DNA of 9,209 bases from assembly GCA_031268115.1 (NCBI GenBank), contig JAIRXV010000265.1, positions 1 through 9,209 of the forward strand. Reading direction: 5' to 3'. The notes beneath the pieces are model-generated. The model had not been told where the DNA came from. It did no database searches and saw nothing but the letters and a program-made list of their open reading frames with translations. The translations under genes were made by a program, and so were the position numbers. How positions within the stretch are numbered: the first letter of the stretch is position 1; the number at the start of each line of letters is the position of its first letter. Source of the stretch: Bifidobacteriaceae bacterium (GTDB taxonomy: Bacteria; Actinomycetota; Actinomycetes; Actinomycetales; WQXJ01). Shown one piece after another: positions 1 to 6,242 of the stretch.

Positions 1-379
1 GCCGGGGCGTGCGGTGAATCTTCCAAGACCCCGTGTATAGGGCGCCCACACGTGGGGCGGACAGTTTGAGGCGCCACGCCGAATTGGCGCGCGATCGCCA
101 TGTCTCCGGCAACGTGACGAGCAGCGTCGTTGCCCCCGGGTCAACCTGGCCCACGTCTGCTGTCCGCCACCCATCGGCGGTCTTGAGCTGGAGTCGATAC
201 TGTTTGCCGTGGACCCCGGTCAGCGTGACCTGGCGCTCCGGGTGCTTCACCGAATGCGAGATGTCGGAGGTGCCCTCCCAGCCGACCACCGACGTGCCGC
301 CATCGTCGCCGTAGGCCGGTGCGGCCACCCCCATTGTCACCGCTGCCAGCCCTATCATCGCGCGCGCAGTCCGGTTCAC
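1..379 (-). CDS. Small secreted protein with beta-rich extracellular domain, C-terminus beyond window edge
   Basis: The frame is open for 126 codons from a GTG at 379 to the left edge, so the C-terminus is missing. The start is set by a strong Shine-Dalgarno GAGGAG ending 6 nt upstream. The N-terminus is a short signal peptide: Arg at residues 3 and 6, a hydrophobic stretch at about 8-20, and a likely cleavage near APA or AYG at about 20-24. The mature part holds RQVTLTGVHGKQYRLQLKT, a later Trp-Arg pair, and LVTLP. This pattern resembles the strand-rich domains of about 80 residues common in actinobacterial exported proteins, so an extracellular role is inferred. No enzymatic motif is visible and the exact function is unknown. 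It is divergent from the adenosyltransferase gene at 552. A clearly related fragment lies at about 5500-5640 on the same strand, with 21 of 36 residues identical over the best stretch. Confidence 0.75.
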   Translation of the reverse strand, partial: MNRTARAMIGLAAVTMGVAAPAYGDDGGTSVVGWEGTSDISHSVKHPERQVTLTGVHGKQYRLQLKTADGWRTADVGQVDPGATTLLVTLPETWRSRANSAWRLKLSAPRVGALYTGSWKIHRTPR

Positions 380-551
380 GGCGTACTCCTCGTCTTGTAG
401 CGCGGCCTTGGCCGCTCGCCCCAGTCGCCATCATGGCCGATCTGCCGCACTCGTGTCCACGGCCAAGGTTCATCGCCCAACCCTTGGCGGTCCACCGATC
501 GGAGCCGAAGGTGAGATGCCTGGGGGTCCAGTGCGGTTCTAGGGTGGGAGC

Positions 552-1253
552 ATGGTCCACCTGACGCGCATATATACCCGCCTCGGAGACGATGGCGAGA
601 CGCATCTCGCCACGATGGCCCGCCTCCCCAAGACCGATCCGTTGATCGCGGCGCTAGGGGACATCGCGGAGGCCAACGCAGCGCTCGGATTCGCGCGGGC
701 GGCAAACTTGGAACCCAGGCTCGACGCGATGGCCGAACGGCTGCAACAGGAGTTCTTCGCGCTGGGCGCGGATCTCGCCACACCGCTGGATGGTAACCGG
801 CACGATGCCGTTAGCGCGGATGCGGGGAAGGCCGAGGCCGTCCCGGCGGGATCAGCGGGGGCACCGGCCACGCGAACAGGACAAACAGGGGTACCGGCCA
901 CGCAAGTGGAACAAGCAGGGGTACCGGCCACGCGAGTGGGACAAGCGGAGGTTGCAGCTCTTGAGCGAGACTGCGATGTCTTGCTCGCCAGGCTGGAGCC
1001 TTTGCGCTCCTTCGTGCTGCCAGGTGGCCGGGAGGGTACAGCCCGGCTTCACCTAGCAAGCGCCGTGGTCCGGCGCGCGGAGCGTTCAGTGTGGGCGGCG
1101 GCGGCGGCCCACGGAGTGGATACGCCAGGCGGACTCAACTCTGCCGCGATGCGCTACCTCAACAGAGCCTCCGATCTGGTGTTCCTTATGGCGCGCAGCT
1201 CCGCTGGACCGCACGGGGAAACCCTGTGGCATGTTCCCCCGGCCCCACGATGA
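552..1253 (+). CDS. PduO-type ATP:cob(I)alamin adenosyltransferase with internal repeat insertion
   Basis: This 233-residue protein belongs to the PduO/MMAB family, which transfers the adenosyl group of ATP to cob(I)alamin to make adenosylcobalamin in the cytoplasm. Support comes from the N-terminal HLTRIYTR..GDDG ATP-binding segment, EANAALGFAR at about 40, FALGADLATP at about 75, LRSFVLPGG near 153, the RRAERSVWA helix with the family arginines, and YLNRASDLVFLMAR near the C-terminus. All are in family order. The start ATG has GGGTGGGAG just upstream. Two things are odd. The usual TRTGD is TRLGD here, and the following glycine-rich LGDG-like stretch reads HLATM. Between the ADLATP helix and the next helix there is an extra 40-odd residues rich in Ala/Gly/Pro, built from 30-bp repeats. 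The repeats keep frame, so the enzyme is probably intact, but activity is not certain. No other cobalamin genes lie in the window. It converges with the gene ending at 1366. Confidence 0.9.
   Translation: MVHLTRIYTRLGDDGETHLATMARLPKTDPLIAALGDIAEANAALGFARAANLEPRLDAMAERLQQEFFALGADLATPLDGNRHDAVSADAGKAEAVPAGSAGAPATRTGQTGVPATQVEQAGVPATRVGQAEVAALERDCDVLLARLEPLRSFVLPGGREGTARLHLASAVVRRAERSVWAAAAAHGVDTPGGLNSAAMRYLNRASDLVFLMARSSAGPHGETLWHVPPAPR
861..950 (+). repeat. Three tandem 30-bp in-frame repeats inside the adenosyltransferase gene
   Basis: Units are 861-890, 891-920 and 921-950. Each contains the core accggccacg and ends near acaagcaggg, with a few substitutions per copy. They encode PATRTGQTGV, PATQVEQAGV and a third similar decapeptide. 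Because the unit is a multiple of three, the reading frame is preserved. The stretch just before (about 831-860) may be a more decayed copy. The repeats sit in a loop between two helices, where family members usually have a short linker. Confidence 0.9.
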
Positions 1254-1365
1254 CCGCGAGTGTTGCTCCTGCCAACCCGACGGGCCGCCGAACTCGAAGA
1301 CCCCACGCATTGGATCCTTGGTTGCGGAACTGCGGTGCCTGTGCCCGTAGGCGACCCCTGGAGTG

Positions 1366-2112
1366 TCATTTAGCCGTGACTCTGATTTTTCCTGTGTTCC
1401 GCATCTTGCCCGTCGAGTCAACGAAACGCAGAGTCACGTTCTTGCCAGAGCGCAATCCCGGGGTCATGACGGTCACCTTTCCCCTAGATGCCGCCGTCAG
1501 CGTCACTGTCGTGTGTTTCGATCCCCATCGAAGGATGATCTGTCCCTCTGGCGCCGCCACTCCCTTTGCGCTGACTCTAACCGTCACCGATGGATCTAGC
1601 TTGCTCGGACTGTTGGCTGAGGCTCGAATTGAGGAATTCGCCTTGACTGTCACGGATGGACTCGACAAGATCTGGGCAGGGCAGCGCGTCCCGTCTGGAA
1701 ATAGTTGCACGACAACTACCACCTGCGAGAAGCGCCTCCCGAGGTCCTCCACCCCAACAGTCACCGCCGGCAAGAATGCACTTCGGGCGATGTGACCGGA
1801 AGCGCCCTCGGCGTCGAGCGGCTCACTATCGACAAACCACGCTACATCCTCTATTACAAGGCCTCCCCCCGCCTGTCCGCGTTTGAGTCCGTGCAGAACC
1901 GCGCCCGGTGCCACCACACTCCCAGGTGCGACGCCCGGTGTCCTTCCGACTCCGTATTCGACATCCGAGCACGCAAAGTGCGGGCCGGTCCCATCCTCCG
2001 CGGCCACACGGCCAAACCCCAGACCGAGTCCACCAATCAGCACCACAGTTGCCAGCACCACACCAAACACAAAGCAAAGCCCGAACCGACGCACGCTTCC
2101 CATCTTCGACAT
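1366..2112 (-). CDS. Exported or membrane-anchored protein with C-terminal Ig-like domain
   Basis: This 248-residue protein of unknown function has a basic start (residues 1-9, VRR), a long hydrophobic segment at about 10-34 rich in Val/Leu/Gly, and an Ala-Ala-Glu-Asp boundary near 36-40. It is therefore either secreted or anchored by this helix. The middle carries two cysteines (in HFACSD and GTRCPA) that could form a disulfide outside the cell. The last 80 or so residues (VTVRVSAKGV, then GQIILRWGSK, TTVTLTAASRGKVTV and NVTLRFVDSTGK) read as alternating beta strands. They resemble the Ig-like Big_3 type domains repeated in actinobacterial surface proteins. The ATG at 2112 is chosen because AAGGAGG lies 11 nt upstream; a second ATG three codons later would sit too far away. 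It follows the protease gene on the same strand after a gap of about 280 nt, so it probably has its own promoter. It converges with the adenosyltransferase gene. Confidence 0.8.
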   Translation of the reverse strand: MSKMGSVRRFGLCFVFGVVLATVVLIGGLGLGFGRVAAEDGTGPHFACSDVEYGVGRTPGVAPGSVVAPGAVLHGLKRGQAGGGLVIEDVAWFVDSEPLDAEGASGHIARSAFLPAVTVGVEDLGRRFSQVVVVVQLFPDGTRCPAQILSSPSVTVKANSSIRASANSPSKLDPSVTVRVSAKGVAAPEGQIILRWGSKHTTVTLTAASRGKVTVMTPGLRSGKNVTLRFVDSTGKMRNTGKIRVTAK

Positions 2113-2158
2113 CGTAGCCCCAACCTCCTTCTGCTAGCCCCAGGGAAGGCTCGCGAAT

Positions 2159-2186
2159 AACGTAGCCTTCCACCGTGTTTCACCAA
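2159..2186 (-). promoter_or_regulatory. Possible promoter for the Ig-like exported protein
   Basis: On the minus strand TTGGTG (2181-2186) is followed after 16 nt by TACGTT (2159-2164), about 47 nt before the start codon at 2112. The -10 box keeps the TA...T positions and the -35 keeps TTG, as in housekeeping sigma promoters. The match is partial, and such pairs occur by chance. Confidence 0.3.
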
Positions 2187-2361
2187 CCCGCACCCGGCCG
2201 ACCCGCCGCGTCTTGGGCTCAGCGCCTGTACGCTTGTGCGCTACCCCTTCCTCGGTAACACCATAAGCCTGTTCGTTTGCGAGACCGGGTCGGATGAGCG
2301 TAGTCCCCCATCGAGGTCCCCGCGACGTATTTCACCCAAGCCGAGAGTCTCGTGCGCCCAC

Positions 2362-2391
2362 TTAGCCGATGGTAACAGTTCCACTCCACAT
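2362..2391 (-). other. In-frame extension after the protease amber stop
   Basis: Directly after the TAG at 2392-2394 the frame continues for nine codons (MWSGTVTIG) to TAA at 2362-2364. As I recall it, this C-terminal domain normally ends NP, two residues, a short linker and T-V-T-V/I. The extension would complete it, so the TAG may be a recent nonsense mutation of one residue, or a sequencing error. Confidence 0.4.
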
Positions 2392-4083
2392 CTAAGGGTT
2401 CACACCCGGTTCACCTCCAATGTTGATACCATAGATGTACACGGAGACCGAACCGCGAAGCCCAATTGCCAGCGTTTGATGGAATCCGTGGTTTGCGCCG
2501 TAGTTTGGATATGCCGCCGCTACGTCCGGGCGCGCGTTGGCCGCATTGACTGCAAACCCCTGGCCGCCGCCACCCCCGGGGCCTCCGACATAGACATGCA
2601 CCTGTGTGGGCGTCCGGCAAAGGTCGGGATCCATGATCCATCCACCGACAGTGACAGAGCCGCTACCACCGCTCACCAGATCAATCGAACCAAATGGGGA
2701 GCGATCCACCGCGGCCAGGGACGTCCCAGTCCGCAACAAGGCGCCACTTATGGGAGTGGAAAGCGATTGGTAAGAGACGACCGCCCCCGCCGAGTTCAGA
2801 ATAGCCCGGCTCCCGCTGTGGATACCAAGGGCTATGGCCGTCTGGTCGGCGTTTACAGCATATATCGGACCCCCGCTGTCTCCACCCGCAGTCGTTCCAA
2901 CGCCCGAGTCCCAAGTGATCTCGATCAGCCCGGTAATATGATGATTGATCCCATCCACGGGGTTCGAGGAACTTGGAACATAATCAACAACTGCCGCAGT
3001 GCTCGTGACATTACCGCATTTTTCGGTTTGGGAGACGGCCCCGTTAATGCACCCGCGCGCGTATTGCGGCACAACGTCTGTCTTAGCGACGACCGGCCGA
3101 TTAGAATTGGCGTTGACGTACACAGAAGGCGTGATCGAGGCTCCGGTCGGAACATAGAATATGGCCACGTCACTCGTTCCCGAATCCAACCCCCAGAAGG
3201 AATTGTTCGCAAGGTTTCCTTGGACCGTGCTAGTACTAGCGGTGCTTCCGGTCGACACCAAGCTCCCGGCAGGCCCACAGTGACCAGCCGTCAGTGAATA
3301 GTAACCTCCGGCGCCTTTCACAAGAAATCCCGACGTGCATTGCCGCTCGACTCCGTTGGACGCCGTGGTCTTGATGGATTTTCCAGCTCGCAGTGGCGCG
3401 CTGTATCGGGTATCCTCCGTCTTCAACGCGCGCGTACGAGTGAGCACCGCTGCTGGCTCGGCGCTGATAATCGAAGAATCAAACGGCTCAGTAGCCTCCA
3501 GCGCTTCACTGCCCGTCACGGTCTCTACGTTAGTATTCGCCTCTATTCGATCCACAGCTCCTGAGACTGCCTCAACCGTGGGAAGCGAAACGTTCACCGT
3601 CCCGCGCTCATAGTTGAGAGAGACGGCACCCGGACTCACTCCCGTAGCTTCTACCGAATCAACGACTTGTGCCGCTGCGATCTCAAGCTCACCGCGCGAG
3701 ATCTCCCGCTTCACCACCTCCGTGGGAGCGATTGTCGCCAGAGCCGCCTTGAACTCAGCCTCTTCACCTGGGGTCAGGTCGAGGATTCCAACCACGTAAT
3801 GATCCTGACTCTCGGTAAGCCAGAATTCGACGAAGCGGCCGCCCAAGAGCGCAACGGCCTTGGCGCGATACTCTTTGGCCAACTCGATGGTGTTCACGGA
3901 AGGCGCTTCAATCGATTCGTGTAGAGCAGCTCCGGTTCCGTAAGAGTCATCTATCGCGAGGACCTCCGAGCTGACGGCGTGATCGGCTGAAACAGCTGCG
4001 GGACCAACCGCCAACGGGAGAACGGCGGCCGTAGATGTTGCGGCGTGGAAACCCGTTCGACACTTTGGATGCTCGTTCTGCAT
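2392..4083 (-). CDS. Secreted S1 (streptogrisin/alpha-lytic-like) serine protease with propeptide and C-terminal surface domain
   Basis: This is a 563-residue preproprotease. Residues 1-35 form a signal peptide (Lys7/Arg9, then an Ala-rich hydrophobic run, with cleavage near AVSA). Residues about 60-210 are a propeptide with the alpha-helix/strand pattern of streptogrisin pro-regions (YVVGILDL, later GAVSLNYERGTVNVSLP). The protease domain spans about 228-455. Catalytic His268 is in TAGHC, Asp305 in SDVAIF and Ser403 in GDSGGP. Cys249/Cys269 and Cys345/Cys356 fit the two conserved disulfides. Residues about 462-560 form a separate domain (GWIMDPD, VHVYVGG, ARPDVAAAYPNYG, NHGF, YIYGIN), known from many actinobacterial exported proteins and probably an attachment module. 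The start is supported by GGAGG 8 nt upstream. The TAG stop appears slightly early: nine more in-frame codons, reading MWSGTVTIG and then TAA, match the usual end of this domain. The protein probably digests external protein; its natural substrate is unknown. Confidence 0.88.
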   Translation of the reverse strand: MQNEHPKCRTGFHAATSTAAVLPLAVGPAAVSADHAVSSEVLAIDDSYGTGAALHESIEAPSVNTIELAKEYRAKAVALLGGRFVEFWLTESQDHYVVGILDLTPGEEAEFKAALATIAPTEVVKREISRGELEIAAAQVVDSVEATGVSPGAVSLNYERGTVNVSLPTVEAVSGAVDRIEANTNVETVTGSEALEATEPFDSSIISAEPAAVLTRTRALKTEDTRYSAPLRAGKSIKTTASNGVERQCTSGFLVKGAGGYYSLTAGHCGPAGSLVSTGSTASTSTVQGNLANNSFWGLDSGTSDVAIFYVPTGASITPSVYVNANSNRPVVAKTDVVPQYARGCINGAVSQTEKCGNVTSTAAVVDYVPSSSNPVDGINHHITGLIEITWDSGVGTTAGGDSGGPIYAVNADQTAIALGIHSGSRAILNSAGAVVSYQSLSTPISGALLRTGTSLAAVDRSPFGSIDLVSGGSGSVTVGGWIMDPDLCRTPTQVHVYVGGPGGGGGQGFAVNAANARPDVAAAYPNYGANHGFHQTLAIGLRGSVSVYIYGINIGGEPGVNP

Positions 4084-4329
4084 CTTGAATCCTCCATACT
4101 CCGACGCGGACGCGTGTTTGCGGTGTTTTGCTGTTAGCGCTGTCGCCAGATTGAGCGGGTCGGTGGGTGTCGGCGTGTCGTGTGCGAGTGCGGGGCATGA
4201 CCTGCTGTCTTAGAGGGGTCCAGCAAGACTCCTGCGAGCAGAAGGCCACGTCACGCGATGACAGCTTCCCTTAATTGCGGCCTTGGCGCGCCACTTGTGG
4301 GCCCGGACCGGGTCTGACGGGTGGGTGAT
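4084..4329. other. Intergenic stretch upstream of the protease, next to the transposase relics
   Basis: It contains the protease ribosome binding site (GGAGG on the minus strand, near 4090) and presumably its promoter, but I find no convincing -10/-35 pair. The part from about 4200 to 4329 may belong to the decayed ISAs1 element that starts at about 4330, though no terminal inverted repeat can be defined. No coding sequence is supported here. Confidence 0.4.
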
Positions 4330-4620
4330 GCTGAGGTGCGTGTTTGAGTGGATACCCGACCCCAGAGATCCCCGAGGCGTGCGCCACGCCCTGACCGACA
4401 TCCTCACCGTCCGCGCCTGCGCGGTCCGGTCGGGCCGCGCCACACTTGGCGATCACCGACTGGGCGCTGGCCGCCGCGGGAGCTTGAGGCCCGGGCATCG
4501 CTTCGCCGTCCAAGGACACCTTGCGGCGGGTCCTGCGCGCGTTGGGCGCCGGCCTGCTCGACCAAGCGTTGGGCGCCCGAGCTCGCCAGCTGGCCGGTGA
4601 GTTCGACGCTTGGCCAAAGC
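4330..4620 (+). pseudogene. ISAs1-family transposase, N-terminal fragment, frameshifted
   Basis: From the ATG near 4328-4330 the frame reads VFEWIPDPRDPRGVRHAL, then TDILTVRACAV. This is the start of the domain that precedes the DDE nuclease in ISAs1/H-repeat transposases (family pattern: D-P-R-D-x-R-G-x-R-H, then an Ala/Leu helix). Near 4430-4443 the homology jumps to another frame, which gives HLAITDWALAAAGA, a TGA at 4485-4487, then GIASPSKDTLRRVLRALG and LLDQALGARARQLAG. That matches the E-W-A-A and P-S-E-x-T-x-R-R-V-L segments of the family. The piece ends at about 4600-4620, before any catalytic DDE residue. It is a dead remnant with at least one frameshift and one stop, running tail-to-tail into the IS1634 fragment. 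Confidence 0.7.
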
Positions 4621-5266
4621 CCTGCAGGGGGAACCCGTCCTGGGTGGTCAGCAACCCGACCGCGATCTGCGGCTCAAGGCGGCGCTCCTTGGAAAGACCA
4701 GGCTCGCGGAACCAGTCGCCCTCGTGTGTCTCCCAATACAACGTGATCACGTCATATAGGCAGAACCGCAGGTGGGAGACGTCTGTGTGGGCGGCGCAGG
4801 CGTCCTCCAAGGCCGAACGCCAACCTTGGTCCACGCACTGGCGTAAACGCCGTTTGACGGTGCGGTACGACGGCGCCTGGACCCCGAGTTCCCCAAGGAC
4901 ACGGATCGAGTCGAGTTTGCTGGTCGGCTCGACGATCCTGGCCAGCGTCAACAACTTGAAGACCCGGTCCGGGACGGCTTCGCCGAACCCGACCGCGCCG
5001 TAGGCCGCCTCAACGGCCCGCCACAGCCGGGCCGACCTGGAGCCCGCCACCTGGAAGCGCCGCTCCACACCCAACCCGAGGTCGAGTTCGCCCTGGCCGC
5101 GGTTGATTATCTCCTCCGCCGCTCCCGGAGGCACAGCCAGCTCCCGGTCGCCGTGGGCCGAGCCGACATGCTCGATGTCCCGCTTCCCGCCCCGTTTCGA
5201 CCACATGATCTGGACCACGGTCGCTCCCGACCCGGTCTTCACGGTGCGGATATGCGGGCTCACCAC
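4620..5266 (-). pseudogene. IS1634-family transposase, N-terminal fragment
   Basis: The frame opens with two consecutive GTG codons at 5266 and 5263; the second gives the family-typical MSPHIRTVKTGSGATVVQI. Further matches are KRDIEHVGSAH, GQGELDLGL, LARIVEPTSKLDSIRVL, the first catalytic Asp in YDVITLYWET (Asp172 from the first GTG), and EPGLSKERRLEPQIAVGLLT followed by DGFPL. Homology stops abruptly after DGFPL at about 4625. From there to the frame's stop at 4271 the reading frame is only the antisense of the ISAs1 fragment, so the remaining catalytic Asp and Glu are absent. Full-length relatives are roughly 500 residues or more, so about half is lost. The protein cannot transpose. No certain terminal inverted repeat is visible upstream of 5266. 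Confidence 0.82.
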
Positions 5267-5353
5267 CCCAGATCAGTGCCCCAAAACACCCAACAACGCC
5301 GCCAAACCCCCCAGGTCACAGCTCCCCCAAACGAAACCCCGAAAAGTGGCCCA

Positions 5354-5410
5354 AGTCAGGTCAGGTCGTCATCGTCCAAGACGGTCAAACTCAAAGTCGT
5401 CAACAAGTAG
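5354..5410 (+). pseudogene. Possible 3' remnant of an Ig-like-domain gene
   Basis: Eighteen codons reading SQVRSSSSKTVKLKVVNK and then TAG resemble the last strand of Ig-like repeats in actinobacterial surface proteins (pattern S-S-K-T-V-x-V-x-V-x-K-stop). A strong hairpin starts 5 nt after the stop, as expected for a terminator. Nothing recognisable lies upstream, where the IS1634 remnant begins. I infer that a plus-strand gene was cut away by the insertion or by a later deletion. The match is short and could be chance. Confidence 0.35.
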
Positions 5411-5414
5411 ATGA

Positions 5415-5467
5415 GCGTCGCCTGTGTGCCCCCACCCCAGGACGCCGAGCGGGCACACAGGCGACGC
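5415..5467. terminator. Perfect 17-bp inverted repeat, probable transcription terminator
   Basis: Arms GCGTCGCCTGTGTGCCC (5415-5431) and its exact reverse complement (5451-5467) flank a 19-nt loop. Neither side has a long T-run; the minus-strand exit is modestly T-rich (ctacttgttg). It lies 5 nt past the TAG of the plus-strand remnant and about 115 nt past the transporter stop on the minus strand, so it could end transcription from either side. Some other protein- or element-related function is possible. Confidence 0.6.
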
Positions 5468-5499
5468 GAGACGATGGCGCACTGCGGGTGCTTCGCCTC

Positions 5500-5640
5500 G
5501 ACCAACCCTGGCCTGCCGCCTCGCCCACCTCCTCCTTCGGTCGTCTTGACTTGAAGCCGATACCGCTTGCCGCAGACGCCACTCAACGTGACTTCGCGTT
5601 CGGAACGTGTGACAGTGCGGGGAATCCCGGCCGTACCTTC
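5500..5640 (-). pseudogene. Fragment paralogous to the left-edge secreted protein gene
   Basis: On the minus strand, the frame that has an ATG at 5652 reads REGTAGIP.., EREVTLSGVCGKRYRLQVKT and EG. This aligns without gaps to EGTSDISHS...ERQVTLTGVHGKQYRLQLKT..DG of the gene at 1-379, with 21 of 36 identical residues. Similarity begins at EGT (about 5640) and is in frame to about 5533. After that only a shifted frame (a Trp-Ala-Arg stretch, to about 5500) looks weakly related. The signal peptide and the C-terminal half are missing. The region overlaps the last codons of the cation transporter in another frame, so those codons come from this fragment. A short protein from the ATG at 5652 is possible (AGAAGGA upstream) but unlikely to be functional. 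Confidence 0.65.
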
Positions 5641-6242
5641 TCGCCGGACCATGCTTCTATTCCTTCTCGCACCGCCAACACGGCCACTACCAGAGCGGCA
5701 ACCGAATCGGCCCACCCCCAGGCGAACAGCCAATTGGCGAGGAGACCGAGCAGCACCGTGCCGGACAGATAGCAGCAAAGGACAAGCTGGGTCGCGTCCG
5801 CTTGCACCGAGCGGGACCCCAACTCGCGACCGGTGCGACGTTCCACCCACGCGAGCACCGGCATGAGAACCAAACTCACCGCTGCTATCCCCACACCCAG
5901 CGGGCTATGGTCAACGTCCCCGCCTCCGGTCAGCTTCAAAACCGATTCGACAGCCACATAGGCCGCGAGAGCGAAGAACGCCACTGCTATCGCCCGCACC
6001 GTGACCCGTTCCCAACGCTGCGGATCGCGCCGCGTAAACTGCCACGCGATCGCCGCCGCCGAGGCGACCTCAACGACCGAATCCAGCCCAAACCCGATCA
6101 GCGCCGTCGATGACGCCACCGCCCCGGCGGCTATCGCGACCACCGCCTCAACCACGTTATAGGCGATGGTCGCACCGACAATCCACCGGACCCGCCGATG
6201 CAACCTGCGGCGACGCTCAACAGACAACACAGGATCCGTCAC
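5583..6242 (-). CDS. CDF/TMEM163-like cation transporter, transmembrane domain only, altered C-terminus
   Basis: This 219-residue membrane protein has six predicted helices at about 17-39, 44-68, 84-104, 114-133, 152-173 and 178-193. Recognisable family motifs are GFGLDSVVEV (Asp54), QADATQLVLCCYLS (Asp149) and WADSVAALVVA (Asp179), followed by VREGIEAW. This matches the short actinobacterial cation-transporter group that lacks the cytoplasmic metal-binding domain of classical CDF proteins. The substrate is probably a divalent metal such as zinc but is not identifiable. The GTG start overlaps the helicase TGA by 4 nt (GTGA), which indicates coupled translation. After EAWSGE the last 18 residues (KVRPGFPALS...) do not resemble the family and are encoded by the paralogue fragment in another frame. 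The original end has thus been replaced, after the last helix, and transport may survive. Confidence 0.82.
   Translation of the reverse strand: MTDPVLSVERRRRLHRRVRWIVGATIAYNVVEAVVAIAAGAVASSTALIGFGLDSVVEVASAAAIAWQFTRRDPQRWERVTVRAIAVAFFALAAYVAVESVLKLTGGGDVDHSPLGVGIAAVSLVLMPVLAWVERRTGRELGSRSVQADATQLVLCCYLSGTVLLGLLANWLFAWGWADSVAALVVAVLAVREGIEAWSGEKVRPGFPALSHVPNAKSR

Noticed and set aside
402..468. Short inverted repeats (gcggcc-tt-ggccgc, and ccttggccg with cggccaagg) between the divergent genes
   Set aside because: Such GC-rich palindromes are frequent by chance in a high-GC genome, and no promoter boxes are placed around them, so an operator cannot be supported.
141..605. Minus-strand frame of 154 codons overlapping the left-edge gene
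   Set aside because: It is out of frame with the signal-peptide gene that has a strong ribosome site at 379, it overlaps the start of the adenosyltransferase, and its composition (Arg/Gly-rich) is that of a shadow.
861..950. CRISPR-like tandem repeats
   Set aside because: The units abut with no unique spacers and lie in frame inside a conserved gene, so they are a coding tandem repeat.
1254..1365. Expected bidirectional terminator between convergent genes
   Set aside because: Only weak 4-bp stems such as gcct/aggc are visible; no convincing hairpin was found.
2236..3297. A 353-codon open frame on the plus strand
   Set aside because: It is antisense to the protease, whose catalytic motifs and domain order are unmistakable. 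The translation has no recognisable features and is Arg/Pro-rich, as expected of a shadow frame.
4521..5003. Plus-strand frame of 160 codons as a standalone gene
   Set aside because: Only its first 30 or so codons are meaningful, as the tail of the ISAs1 fragment. The rest is antisense to the IS1634 transposase.
5356..5850. A 164-codon minus-strand frame as a full gene
   Set aside because: Its first 66 codons are a shadow of the transporter. Only the part after the ATG at 5652 shows homology, and that is a fragment without a signal peptide or a matching C-terminus.
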